64,000 bases of DNA. It comes from Litoditis marina. Lineage: Eukaryota; Nematoda; Chromadorea; Rhabditida; Rhabditidae. This document shows, piece by piece, positions 48,800 through 60,400 of the stretch. The DNA lies in NCBI GenBank assembly GCA_964036275.1, contig OZ038435.1:12811634-12875633 (forward strand), written 5' to 3'. The position numbers and the translations under genes were made by a program. Each line of letters opens with the position of its first letter. The first letter of the stretch is position 1. The notes beneath the pieces were generated by a model, which did not search any database, was not told where the DNA came from, and worked only from the letters and a program-made list of their open reading frames with translations.

Positions 48800-49630
48800 A
48801 ATCTGGGACTATTGGTAAACTCGTAGTAAACTAGTGGTAGTAGTTAAGGAGGAGTACTCTCGTAGTAGAGTAGGGGTATCCTGGTAGAAAACTAGTAGTA
48901 AATACGGACGTCAAATTGAAAAATGCATTTTGGCAGTCTGAAACTAGTCTTTTTACGTTACATTATCTCCACAGAATTTAAATCACAGTGATTTGTAGGC
49001 ATTATGAGCACGTAGACCGTTAGTAGTAACTTACTCGTAGGCTAGTAGTAACCTACTCGTAGGCCAGTAGAAACCTGTAGTACACTAACTAGGCAGGAAA
49101 GTGCTGACCATTCATAATATGGGAAAATTTCTATCGAATTAGTGCTACTGTAGAACGGGCTTAAGTATAATGTTTTTTGTTAGGGCTCGTGGCGCATTCA
49201 CGTTATTCCATAGTGAGCGCTGAACAGTGAAGCGCGCCTGTAATCGTATACGATTGTGGCGCGCCTTCCGACATCAGCAGCGTGGCGCAGTGGTAAGTGT
49301 CTCGCTTCAGAAGCGAGAGCTCGAGGGTTCGAGTCCCGGATGGTGCGAAACATGGTAAACAGCAGAGTAATGCAATAGAGGATAAAGTAACTACTTATAG
49401 AAGATATATGACCCTAAAAAATATAATTTATTTTTTTTTATTTTTTATTTTTCAAAATTGACTTTTACCACAGATAAACTAGTAGCTGACTACCATCTCA
49501 CTAGTAGTTAGGTAGGAGTAGAACTATAGTTTAACTCCTCCCCTACGCCTACATTACTACAAGAAAACTAGTAGTTTTCTAGTAGTAAAATAGGGGTGTG
49601 GTAGGAGTTTACTAGTAGTTTACTTGTCGT
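48800..49630. mobile_element. CTAGTAGTAAACTAG-rich foldback around a tRNA-like core
   Basis: Two outer parts (48,800-49,120 and 49,470-49,630) are rich in AGTAGTAAACTAG and in AACTCGTAGTAAACTAG, in opposite orientation. The middle holds the tRNA-like sequence at 49,277 and an AT-rich run. Arms are diverged, so ends are approximate. No coding capacity. Confidence 0.5.
49277..49347 (+). tRNA. tRNA-like sequence, probable tRNA pseudogene or SINE head
   Basis: 71 bases can be folded as a cloverleaf. The acceptor stem GCAGCGT/ATGGTGC has one mismatch, the A box is TGGCGCAGTGG, the anticodon arm CTCGC-TTCAGAA-GCGAG is perfect, and the B box GGTTCGAGTCC is perfect. The loop gives anticodon CAG (Leu), but the long variable arm required in tRNA-Leu is absent and the T stem has two mismatches. 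It is therefore unlikely to be a working tRNA. The intact Pol III boxes suggest a tRNA-derived pseudogene or mobile element head. Confidence 0.55.
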
Positions 49631-49689
49631 TATAGAATCACTGTGTCAAGGAGAAGGAAAAGAAAAAGGCTTCGTTTCGCAGAATATTC

Positions 49690-50400
49690 ATAGTTAGTTG
49701 GACTTCCCTGACAAAACAGAGAAAAAAATTTCACTGAAATTTCGGAGAAAAAGTAGGGGGAGAATCGGGGTAGAGCAGGGATAATTCAGGGTGATTCCCC
49801 GGTAATTTCCCAGCATTTATTTTGAAATTTTTAGTAGGGAAATATCGGAGGTATTTCAGGGATATGTACGGGATATTATAGGGTGATATTTAGCAGGGAT
49901 GTGGCGGGGAGAAAACAGCGATTTCGAGCGCGGCGCACCAGAGTAGCTGGCTCGATCAGCTGTTTTGCACACATTGGAGCCAACCCGTACTAGATACGGC
50001 GCACCGCCAGACGTGGCTGGCCGCCGTTTATCGTTTCACTCCGAGTTTGAAATCATGTCGTGTATGATTTATAATGGCAGAGTACTCAATTATTAACTAC
50101 AAGGTTAATATAAAGTTAAATCATACAAAATGTTTTTGATATTATCTTTTAGATAATGAAAAAACTTTTTTCTTTCTAAAATATTCGTTTATATTCTGTT
50201 GTGAAGCAACCCGTGATTTCTCTCTTTCATCACTGAGATTTCTCTGATTTCACCCAGAAATCCCTCTGTTTTCTCCCTGTCTTAGCAGGGGCCAGACCGC
50301 GGTTCGGCCCCTGCTAAAACAGGGGTGGTTTCGGGGTGAAACAGAGAAATGTCAGGGGCGAACAGAATCCAGTGTTCTTACCGAGTTCTTAGAATTGAGT
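49690..50400. repeat. GGGA-rich diverged foldback sequences
   Basis: Stretches such as AATTCAGGGTGATTCCCCGG (49,786-49,805), TACTAGATACGGCGC (49,988-50,002) and CAGGGGCCAGACCGCGG with its complement (50,287-50,325) match the type of sequence in the foldback block at 24.5-29.2 kb. No boundary or target duplication is clear. No gene is seen. Confidence 0.4.
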
Positions 50401-50503
50401 GTTCACATGAAATATCAGAAAAAGCACGTTTATCACAAATCAATTCAACCATCATTGACCAACTTTATCTGTAAACTGTAGCCTGAATTCGCGTACAAAC
50501 TCG

Positions 50504-50846
50504 AATTTGTAAAAAGTGGGGGACCAGGAAGTGTGTGAGTTCTGTTCGGTTTCACCGTTTTCTGCAAAAAGTGAACAATACGATGTTGTGAATGAGTGTG
50601 CAACAAAAAAAGAACAATACATTTGTTTGCACAACGGTTCACAACGTTCTTAGGGGAAACCACTATGCACTTTTACGTTCAAGTTATACTTTGTATATTC
50701 TGTTTCTTGTGAATCGTTGTGCAAACAAATGTATTGTTCTTTTTTGTTGCACACTCATTCACAACATCGTATTGTTCACTTTTTGCAGAAAACGGTGAAA
50801 CCGAACAGAACTCACACACTTCCTGGTCCCCCACTTTTTACAAATT
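50504..50846. mobile_element. AAAAAGTGGGGG palindromic element, copy 3
   Basis: A 343-bp near-perfect palindrome. The arms begin AATTTGTAAAAAGTGGGGG and continue through GTTCTGTTCGGTTTCACCG, with a short centre near 50,650-50,695. Short open frames on both strands are symmetry artefacts. Inner arm sequence resembles copy 1 in part (CAAAAAGTGAAC, GAACAATAC) and differs elsewhere. Confidence 0.9.
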
Positions 50847-51069
50847 GTTCTCTTTTTGCTAGTTGTACTAGTACAACCACTTCTAGAGTTGACAGAAAAA
50901 CGATTTTTGAATAGTGGTGACTATCAAACATCCTGATATCTGAAAGTTCCAGGTTTTCAAACGATGTGATCCTGAAAAATTCAAAAAACAGCTTTTTTCC
51001 GCTTCGGTAATAGAAATCTGAGTATTGTGAAATATCTGCGTCATTACAGTAAGAAAATATTTTCTCCAT

Positions 51070-52258
51070 TGGCGCGAACGGGCGCCAGCCATTGGCGCCA
51101 GATATAGAACATGTTACTCTAATTAGTAACAAATAACTTGGAATGAGTGGCCTCGACCAATTAGCACAATTTCTGACTGTTTTTTGGTTCAGAAACCCTA
51201 TTCTCAATTTTGGCGCCAATTGGCGGATAAAGTACCGTTTTGGCGCAGAATTTCGAAGAAATGTTGGTATCCAAGCCGTATTCGTTAACTATGTTCATAG
51301 TTCGGACATCTGTGGAACATTTCGCTCGTTACCCTACTTGCCTGGCGTTGTTATAATTTGGCGCCACTGGGCGCCAGCGTTTGGCGCCACATATAAAGTT
51401 ACTCTAACTGGTAACAAATAACTTGGAATGAATGGCCTCGACCGATTAGCACAATTTCCGACTGTTTTTTGGTTCAGAAACCCTATTTTCAATTTTGGCG
51501 CCAATTGGCGGATAAAGTACCGTTTTGGCGCAGAATGTCGAAGAAATGTTGCTATCCAAGCCGTATTCGTTAACTATGTTCATAGTTCGAACATCTGTGG
51601 AACATTTCGCTCGTTACCCTACTTGCCTGGCGTTGTTCTAATTTGGCGCCACTGGGCGCCAGCGTTTGGCGCCAAATATAAAATTACTCTAATTAGTAAC
51701 AAAAACTCGGAATGAATGGCCTCGACCAATTAGCACAATTTCCGACTGTTTTTTGGTTCAGAAACCCTATTTTCAATTTTGGCGCCATTTGGCGGATAAA
51801 GTACCGTATTGGCGCAGAATGTCGAAGAAATGTTGGAATTCAAGCCGTATTCGTTAACTATGTTCATAGTTCGAACATCTGTGAAACATTTCGCTCGTTA
51901 CCCTACTTGCCTGGCGTTGTTCTAATTTGGCGCCACTGGGCGCCAGCGTTTGGCGCCAAATATAAACCATGACACCAAATTTCCAGAGAAGGCTGAGATT
52001 CACTAATCTAACCTCTGTGCAAAATTTCGGAGCATTTCATCCACGGGAACACATATGTTCCTGCTACTGGCGCCTATCGGCGCCCGCGCCAAGCGCCAAA
52101 CGGAACGTGACATCACCAAACTTCTTGGGCCGCGCTAACTTTGGGGTTTACACATGTGTGCCAAATTTCAGCCGAATTGGTCCAGTAGTTAAAAAAATAA
52201 TTTTCTATGCGGACATTGGACGAGGGACGAGCGACGAGGGACAACGGAAATTATCATA
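51070..52258 (+). repeat. 285-bp tandem repeat with TTGGCGCC motifs and unique tail
   Basis: Three full units start at 51,143, 51,428 and 51,712 (periods 285 and 284 bp). Each contains GGCCTCGACCAATTAGCAC, GCGCCAATTGGCGGATAAAG and GTTTGGCGCCA-type palindromes. A partial unit precedes, and a different tail ends in CAGCCGAATTGGTCCAGTAG and ACGAGGGACAACGG. Each full unit is open in one frame (about 86-95 residues starting MNGLDRLAQFPTVFWFRN or similar). Differences between units look unbiased by codon position and no known domain is seen, so I treat this as a noncoding transposon-derived repeat. Confidence 0.8.
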
Positions 52259-53060
52259 ACGACACGACAGCATAACTTTTTTCAACCTTGACCGATTTTC
52301 CTAATTTTTTCACACAACATGTATTTAATAGATATCTAGCTCTCTCTTTCTTTAAATTTCGAAAAAAATTTTTATTTGAAGACTTTTATGGTTTGAAAGC
52401 CAAAAATGGGTGCGCAATGGCCAAACCAAACACAACTCACACGCAGCGCTTCGCGCTGCGCGCGATTGAACTAAATATGACTGGTTCTAATGCAACCTCG
52501 AACCAGTCAGCTGGTGGGAATTTACTTGGTCAGACGAGATACAATTATTCGTACATCCGAGCATTCGAAGGTTTCAAACTTTTCAGATTCTGTTTCAAAT
52601 ACATTGAATTGATTCAAATTTCACTAATTAAAGCGAAGCGTCTTTACTTTACTATTCATATTCTTTTAGTTCAATCTTTAAATGTCGAGCTTTTCGTTTA
52701 TTTTATCAATATCTGCAAGTGAAAGATTATATTTTTGTAATATTGAACTACCTACTCTATCGATCGATCACAAAAACTGAGAAAAACATTTATTGAAAGA
52801 GAAAAACACTGAGTGTGAACGTACAAACTGTGAATCTGTAAATTTCTGGTATGCTGCACTGTTTCCAATGTGAAAATCGACAAAACTAATCAATAGCATA
52901 CCGTAATATTACTTTTTCTATATGAAATGACATGATGAATGAGAAAAACGAACGACTTTTCCCGTAGCAGGAGAAACAATATTACATCACACATTTCGAC
53001 AGACAACGTGCACAAAAGGCATTCTAACCTACACATACAGTACATAGACTTCTTGGGACA
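52259..53060. other. Intergenic DNA without recognised gene
   Basis: A 144-codon open frame on the plus strand at 52,288-52,722 is the longest here, but it has no domain, no splice context and AT-driven composition, so it is not called. CGCAGCGCTTCGCGCTGCG near 52,443-52,461 is a short GC hairpin. Nothing else is seen. Confidence 0.45.
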
Positions 53061-53061
53061 A

Positions 53062-53168
53062 AGTACTGTAGTTCTGCCCCCCCCCCCATATATCCTATTC
53101 GAAAGCACTCAGATGGAGGTACTACAACAGTCATAAATACATGGGGTGGGGGGGGGTAGAACTACAAT
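53062..53168. mobile_element. Short foldback with C-tract ends
   Basis: GTACTGTAGTTCTG followed by a C run at one end, and a G run followed by TAGAACTACAATTC at the other, are inverted over about 107 bp. Very small MITE or a snap-back of a microsatellite; class unknown. Confidence 0.5.
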
Positions 53169-53324
53169 TCTTCATCTAGACCAACTCTTTCTTCCGTCGC
53201 ACACTACACTAGTTGCCAATGTGATCCTAGAAAAAAATTCTGCTGTGTAAAACCTTGGCAACGAGTACATGTGTGTGAGTCGCAAAGCAGGAGTTGTAGT
53301 CGATTTGAAGGCCAATTCCATATT

Positions 53325-53435
53325 TAACCTCAGTTTCCGTTAACCAAACCATGAACCAGTAACCATGTTCAAATTCGGTTACTTTCCTACCGGATTCGGT
53401 TACCAAAAACCCGATTAACTATAGAATTGGCCCTA
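53325..53435. mobile_element. Diverged GGTTACC foldback copy
   Basis: The right end GATTAACTATAGAATTGGCC and the left CCAATTCCATATTTAACC resemble the ends of the element at 30,752-31,007 (ATATAGAATTGGCC). The middle has GTTACTTTCCTACCGG and GGTTACCAAAAAC. Shorter and more diverged than that copy. Confidence 0.6.
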
Positions 53436-53439
53436 TTTG

Positions 53440-54406
53440 AACAATGAAATACCAGCGATAACACATCTTCTAGATACATGTACGTGAAAAAAGGCAACGT
53501 GTTCGGTTGGGAACCGAGACAAAAAAGGAGAGACGAGAGAGACCTTTGGCCGGAGAGGCAAGGAAAGGACAGAGAAAGAGAGATACGCCGCTTATAGTGC
53601 ACTCTCACAGAGACACTCCAACAAAACATCTTGGTCAATTTAACAAATTCAAGAGATTTTCAGATACTTTCAAGCCAATTCACAGACAGAAAGAGTGTGC
53701 AGATCTGAGTCTCGCAAACAGTCTGCGTCTCCTTGACCTACACACTCTCCTCTCTATAGTTATACCAATGTGAATCGGCCATGAATATGCTGAGAAACAA
53801 CATTCTACACTAAAAACAACACAAAACATAGGAGATTACTAGCAGAACCACTGGGAGAGACTGATATGGCAAGAATTGTGTATAGGGTATGAAAATAGGG
53901 ATTCGTGAACAAAGTGTATGGGATTGTAGTGAGAAACACTGGCGTAACAAGCGTTGTTGTACGAACCGGTAGAAAGAAAAGGGTACGAAAGAGAACAAAG
54001 TGTCACACGGGAAAATGAAAATCAGCCGGAAATAAAAATGAACAAAAGTGTCATCAACTTATAAATCTATCAACAACTGACACTTTAGTGGGAGATCTTC
54101 GATAAAAAAAATGACTCCGAATAAACCGAGTCATTCTGGGAACATTTAATAGGGTCCTAATTGACTATAAAATGAAAGAGTGCTAAAAAATAGAAAAAAT
54201 ACACAAAACAGAAAACTTCTAGACCGAATCAAAACTAAATAACGTGAAATCGAATTGAGAACTATAGCAACAAGTTGTATTTCACGTCATTTACTGCTTG
54301 TGAACTGCTATAAGTCACGTATACAGCTATTACTTGTATGCACTACGTGTGCATAATGACCGCCCACCAAATACACCCAAGTGTACTGTAGTCTGTAGTC
54401 TGAACC
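53440..54406. other. Downstream flank of tra-1
   Basis: No coding exon is recognised. The tra-1 3' untranslated region should occupy the part next to 54,407. A perfect 7-bp hairpin ATGACTC/GAGTCAT lies at about 54,112-54,135 and may be part of that transcript. The rest is purine- and pyrimidine-rich DNA. Confidence 0.45.
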
Positions 54407-57400
54407 CTAGCGTCTTCCTTGATTTGATTGCGCACTAGTTTCTCCCTCATCCATATCCAAGTTCAGACTTTTCAGCGAATCCAGTAGAGCGGAATCGTCC
54501 ATGTAACGATCCACCCAATTGTCACCCATGTCCGCGAAATTCTGAACAAAAAAAATGAGTGGCGTGACCAGAAAAATATAAAAATAAGTTTCGTGATACT
54601 CCGAATTGGTTAGAATTATATTTAGGATGTAACCCGTTAAGAGGTGGACTAAGTTAAATTATTCAGAAAAATGGATAACTTGAGCCTATGTGATCAGAAT
54701 TGCTCTTGTAGTCTCGAGTTCTCGAAGAATACTGGAGCCGTGGCATTACTGGAGCTTCGAGAACTTTCCCGAATTATCGTCTCATTGACACGGTTAAACT
54801 TGTGTGATATAATAATAATAATAATAATCTTTTACGGCAACTATTTCAGCCGTGTGTTACTTTATTCATTTCAATACAACCAAGACAAGTGATCAAATAG
54901 AAGTATCCGTAGAGGGGTGGGGTCCGTAGAAGAGAAACTAGGCATGGGTGAGCGTTATTATCAGCTCATGCGGTCCGCCATGAAGATACCGCGCCGAGTG
55001 GGATCGAACCATGGTGTTTTTAGTGCTAGCGCGCACACAACCAGTCGACCACTCGGCCCCAACTTGTGATATTATCATGAATCATAATAGTTTCCAACTA
55101 ATATTGAAACATACCCCGGGACGTAGTTCCTGCAGCTCCTCGGGGACCAACAGAGAATCCAGGTCCCTATCCAGTTGCGGATCTCGGTACATCTGGAGGA
55201 TATCCTCATTTCGGAGGGGAGGATCAGTCATCTGAAAGAAACACATAGATAACTTAACTTTCCAAACATTGTATCATAACTGGATAGTCTTATTTTTGGA
55301 AATGTGTTAATTCTCTACGAAAACGGGGTTTTGTGGTATGGTTCAAAACTTGGTTAACTGGTTTTCCCCTGAAAACTGACTTCAATGTGGTTTGACCCAA
55401 ACATCGAATCGAGAAAAACATCCTTTCAAATAAGTTATCTCAAACCCAAAAACTTTATTGATAACAAGCCAGCAAGGAGAATGATTTCATTCCGCGAAAG
55501 TATTTGAGTGGAAAGAGTTGAATAAGGTCTAAACATGTAGTCTTACGCTAATATTTTAACGTATTCATTTTATCTGTATTTGAGCTTTTACTTTAATTAT
55601 AAAGTCTAATCTGACCTGGAACTGTGTCATATTCCTGTAGTTTCCAGTTGTGAATGGGGGCAGATGGTGGAAATTCGTGGCCGCCCGGGCCGTCAACAGA
55701 ACGCCCGTCTGGTCCATTCCATACGACGACGAGGGCAGGGCGGGCGGCACCTGCCATTAACAACAACTTTGAAACTATTATAGAATAAACTTTGAAACAA
55801 AGTTGCGAAATTAAGTTTTATGTGTTTTACAGTCAGCATATGTGTGCTGTTTTCTATTGGGCTATTCAGCGAAGGAAGGGAGGTAGAATAGAAGCGGTGT
55901 CCGTATTCATGAAATTCGCGGGCGGGACCTTGCCGCCGATATGCACCCCTCTAAACATCACACTATTTCCTGCTCTAAAGTCTCGTGGTAAAGTGTTTTA
56001 GCTTTGGATGGCAACCGTATACTTTAACGGTCTTTCTAGGTACCAAACTAGCGTTGTTATTCGAGTTGAAGGGAAAAATGTACAATCGCCCCGCACCCAA
56101 CAATCACCCCCCTCGTGGTACTATTACCCCCCACCTAATTGAAATCCCAGAAAAGTTGCGCAAAGGTGGGAGGTAATTGGTAAATGGGTGGGGGGACATT
56201 GTACATCTTCGACAATGAACAATCACCCCCCACAATACTAAATGGGGGGTGATAGTACATACCCGGAACTGATGAACAATCACCCCCCACTCAACCCAAG
56301 CCTGCAGTAAATAAGCATAGTGTATAATCGCCCCCCAAAGGTGGGGGGCGATTGTAGTACGGGCCCTTTTCAACCCATTTTCGACCAGGGTGGGGGGCAA
56401 ATGTAAACTACTCCCGAGTTGAATTGAAAACCCCTAAACCGAGCTGTTCCCCACAAGTTCCACCATCATGGTCAGAATAGGTAGAACTGGGGTTTACAAT
56501 GTTTAAAGGAAGAATTTCCTACACAATAAGCCCTTTTCAATCGATAATAACTTACATAGTAGTCGGCCGTCTGCGGCGGAGTGATGTGGGGAGCCACGAA
56601 GGGCACCAGAGCAGGCGAGATTCTTCCACCTGAATTACAAACATTATTCAACTTATTTAAAACAACTTTAGAAAGTTATAGATGCAAAAACTTGAAAGGC
56701 GAACCTCATGTTCATTACCCCCCGTTTCTACGAATTTAGTTTCTCTTATTTGTTTTGTTTTGAGCGAAAAACCCTTACAAAAACGAGGTAAACACAGTGA
56801 TTATAGTAACTATTGTGTGTATTTACTTTAGAAAATAGTAAATTCAACAATTTTCAGCAAACTGAGCAAACACAGAATGCAATGTGTTACATGCTTGAAA
56901 ATGTGCAAAGCAAAAAAAAAACAATACAAATTGTGCAAAGCTTGGTTCTGAAGAATGTATTTATCTTTTGTTAGCGTGTTCAAGCAGTCATAAGCAACGT
57001 GTAAAGCGGGATAGATATGAAACAACACAGTTTATCATCAGCATTTAACAATAGGGCAGAGTACATTCATAGGCAATTTCATGCGGAAAGGGGTACGTAC
57101 AGTATCCGGTGGAGTGGGCATATTGGAAGGCCACCGAGTCCCCGCAACGGGGGTCTCCGCGCTCCAATTCGTCTTCGATACTCGTGAACGAACCCTGCAA
57201 ACAACAAGTATGGTCATACGTAAAATACCCCCTTATTCTGATACTGGCTGATGCTCACTTTTGCCCGATTCCCAATTGTGTCATGATCACTTTTTGGGGT
57301 AAATGTTGAAGATTCTAAGCAAAATTACTATTATTTTGTGTTTTCGGGGCTGCTCACGCTCACTTTTTTTCGCCCCGATTCGAAACTATTTCACGTATGA

Positions 57401-60400
57401 GTATGGTAGGTCGTTTTATTATCTAACCAGTTTATGGTAACCCTTTTTTCCCGGTTGAGTAGCTAACCTGGAAGATAACCTAGATTGAGAGGTACCCGGT
57501 TTTACATTTTAGTTTCCCAACGGGTTACCTTGTCAGGTGACCCGAGAAAACATCACAAATCACAAGTAACATTCGAAAGTTCAACAAATTACATCTTCAA
57601 AGGGTGCAAAATTGTGCTAGAAAACCCCCAAATATGAAATATCATTAAAATTTTCATAAATTCACTCCCAAACATACCTGCGGATAATGCACCAGAGAGC
57701 TGGAGAAGCTTTCTTCCGACGTCTCGCTTCTAACTGATCTGCTTCTCGTCCTTTCCTTCACATTCGGGACGGCGCTAGATGGGCGGGACGGGGGCTTCTG
57801 GCCCGAGATCAGACTGTCGTTGAACAGATTCGGGAGAACCACGTCGGAAGCGGCGATTCCCGCGCGGCGTTGACGCTCGATGTCCTAGAAAGAAATCCTA
57901 TGCGTAAAGTTAGTTAGTTTCGTTGAATTCAAAGTTCTCATTTCGCTAAGTGTAAAAACCTCGTTAAATTTGTTCATTGTTGAACAACTGTGTGCAACGT
58001 CAAACATACGAGATTTCACGCACAATGATACAATCAAAAATGTTTTGTATACTAATTTTGTATTTTTATATTATATTTTGTATATGTTTTGTAATTGTAT
58101 TGTAAAATGTTTTTGAATTATTATTATTGATAAAAACACATCTTATATCAACATGAATATCGAATTCCTGATCAGAACACACACTCATAACCACTAATCA
58201 CACCGTCAAATCAATTCAAACCTGTAATGCGCCGGTGAGTCCCTCCCATGGCCCCGCCCTCCCGTGAGAGGTATAGGATGTGGAGGGGGCGGGGTCCGGG
58301 ATATCCCCATAGTCCGCGCCCTGTGAATACTCCGGTTCCACGTGGGCGGCAGCAGCTGCTTGCATATCTGGAATATAGGGCAAATGATTTTCTGTAATCT
58401 AAACTAGGGTGTTGAGGTCAAGCTCAAAACTCGAAATTTCGCTCTCGAATAAACACTCTCGAATCTGAAAAAAAACTTCTCAGATCAATCTTTATTGCAT
58501 CAAACTTTTCAGAAGACACATTTTTAGATCGAAATGTATGAAACACCATTGTTCTGTATAGACTACAGCGTAGTATCATCAAACAACGTACTCTTCTGCA
58601 GAATGGGGTCATAGTTGTGTGGCATGGGTACCGCGGCTACTCCGACAGTCGTTCCGCCTTGTCCGGCAGACATTCCGGTTCCGGCTGGACCGTCATTCCG
58701 ACCACCACCCTGCTCGCGCACGATATCGAAATCATCGACCTGCAATGAAGGAAATATGAACCAAATTCAACATGCAACACGTGTTAGCACCGAACATGTA
58801 CCTTTCAGGTTATTTTAGACATATGTACTGGTAAACATACTACTAACTTATATCTCCATCTCTTAGTTTCTCGTTTCGCAGGTAAGTTTTATTCAGCGAC
58901 TATGACCAGTTTGATAAACGATTCCGCGACAACTCGCCCCCCCCCCCCCCATCATGCGAGAACTCGTCCTCAATGTTTTATCACAAAAGTAGCTGAAACT
59001 AGGTTTCAAAGTGAAATTACATTTTGTAAAGTTTCCCAACCATTATCGAATACAAATTAGCCATAAATACATTCGAGAAATTGATTTTGTCGTCACGAAA
59101 TTGAGAGAAAACGATGAGTTTATGAAAATTGTGATAATTATGGCATATTATGATCAATCCATTTTATTTTCAGTTGTTTCATATATATGACCTTGCCTAC
59201 AGTCTTTAGTATAAAATATAACCTAATCCCTCATTCCATTTGTAGGTTTTAGACTAATTTGATCAATTTTTGAGCTGGGGACGAGTTGTCCGTAAACGTT
59301 GATAAACATCAGAGGTTTTAATACATTCAGGTCGAACTTGTTCATAACTCCACAAAAATTGAACATAAAAGAAAAAGTAACCGAAAAACCGACCTCAAGA
59401 CTAACACTGGATCGGGCGCTCGTGACAGAACTGGTTCGGCTGGAGAATGACGTCATCGAGGATGAAGAACGGGGAACTCGCAACTGGAAAGGGAGGGAAT
59501 GAGAGGGGGAAGGGAGGGAGATATACAATACAAAGAGAGGGCAGAAAGGGAAATATGCAAAAGAAAGAAAGAGACAAACATTATAAACATTCAAAACGAG
59601 AAATGGAAGAGAATAGTGGGTAGATCGTAGATAACGATACGATTGACTGTTATAGGACAAATCATAAGGGATAAGATAAGAGAAAGAGAGATCGATAAGG
59701 ACATTCACTCAGATTTGGCAGAGATTTTTGCAAATTAGACTCCAATTCGACAGTTCTATCGCAATGGCGACGTCCCACCCGACCTCTCACACTCTCACTT
59801 TTATCACATTTCAGGTTTCAGGACAACTTCACAGTGTTTCCCTTCATCTTTATTTCTTCCTTCCAGACTACCAACTACAATCTCCTACCCCCCCCCCCCC
59901 CCGTCCCACAAACCTTGGTGCCCGCATGATGCCCGCGCATACTCTGAACTCCGCTGTCTGGGGACCTGGTCCCCACAAAGTCCAATTGCAACGAGACAGG
60001 ATCGAAGAACAGGCCCAATCTGTCCAGTATGGCCGTGTAGAAGCCCATGTCCATTTGGAGCAGGTCCTTGATCATGAAACCTGCAAAGCCATCGTGTTTT
60101 TTCTTCATGTTTTTCACAGTACAAACTGGATACTAAGTACTTGGAGTTGAGCTAGAAAATGTAATCTCACTTTGCGCGGACAAAAAAAACATTTCGAGTG
60201 ATTCCATTTAATCAGACTATAATTTTTGTAATATTTTCGTGAATTATATATATATTTTCGCATTTGTCAGATTTTTCACATCCATTTGATGTTGAATCCG
60301 ATGTCAATTTCACACATGTTTCTCTGTTTGAATTCGAATGTGTTCTTCTTGCGTTTTATCGAAAGTTCTCATTTTTACTCTTATATACCACATGCGTGCA

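Noticed and set aside
52288..52722. 144-codon open frame on the plus strand
   Set aside because: AT-rich composition, no domain, no splice or start context, and it runs out of a repeat tail.
56104..56400. 98-codon minus-strand open frame
   Set aside because: It lies in the ACAATCACCCCCCA repeat within a tra-1 intron and has no conserved sequence.
59223..59708. 161-codon minus-strand open frame
   Set aside because: It mixes tra-1 exon 9 (59,483-59,394) with intron on both sides; splice signals and phase define only the exon as coding.
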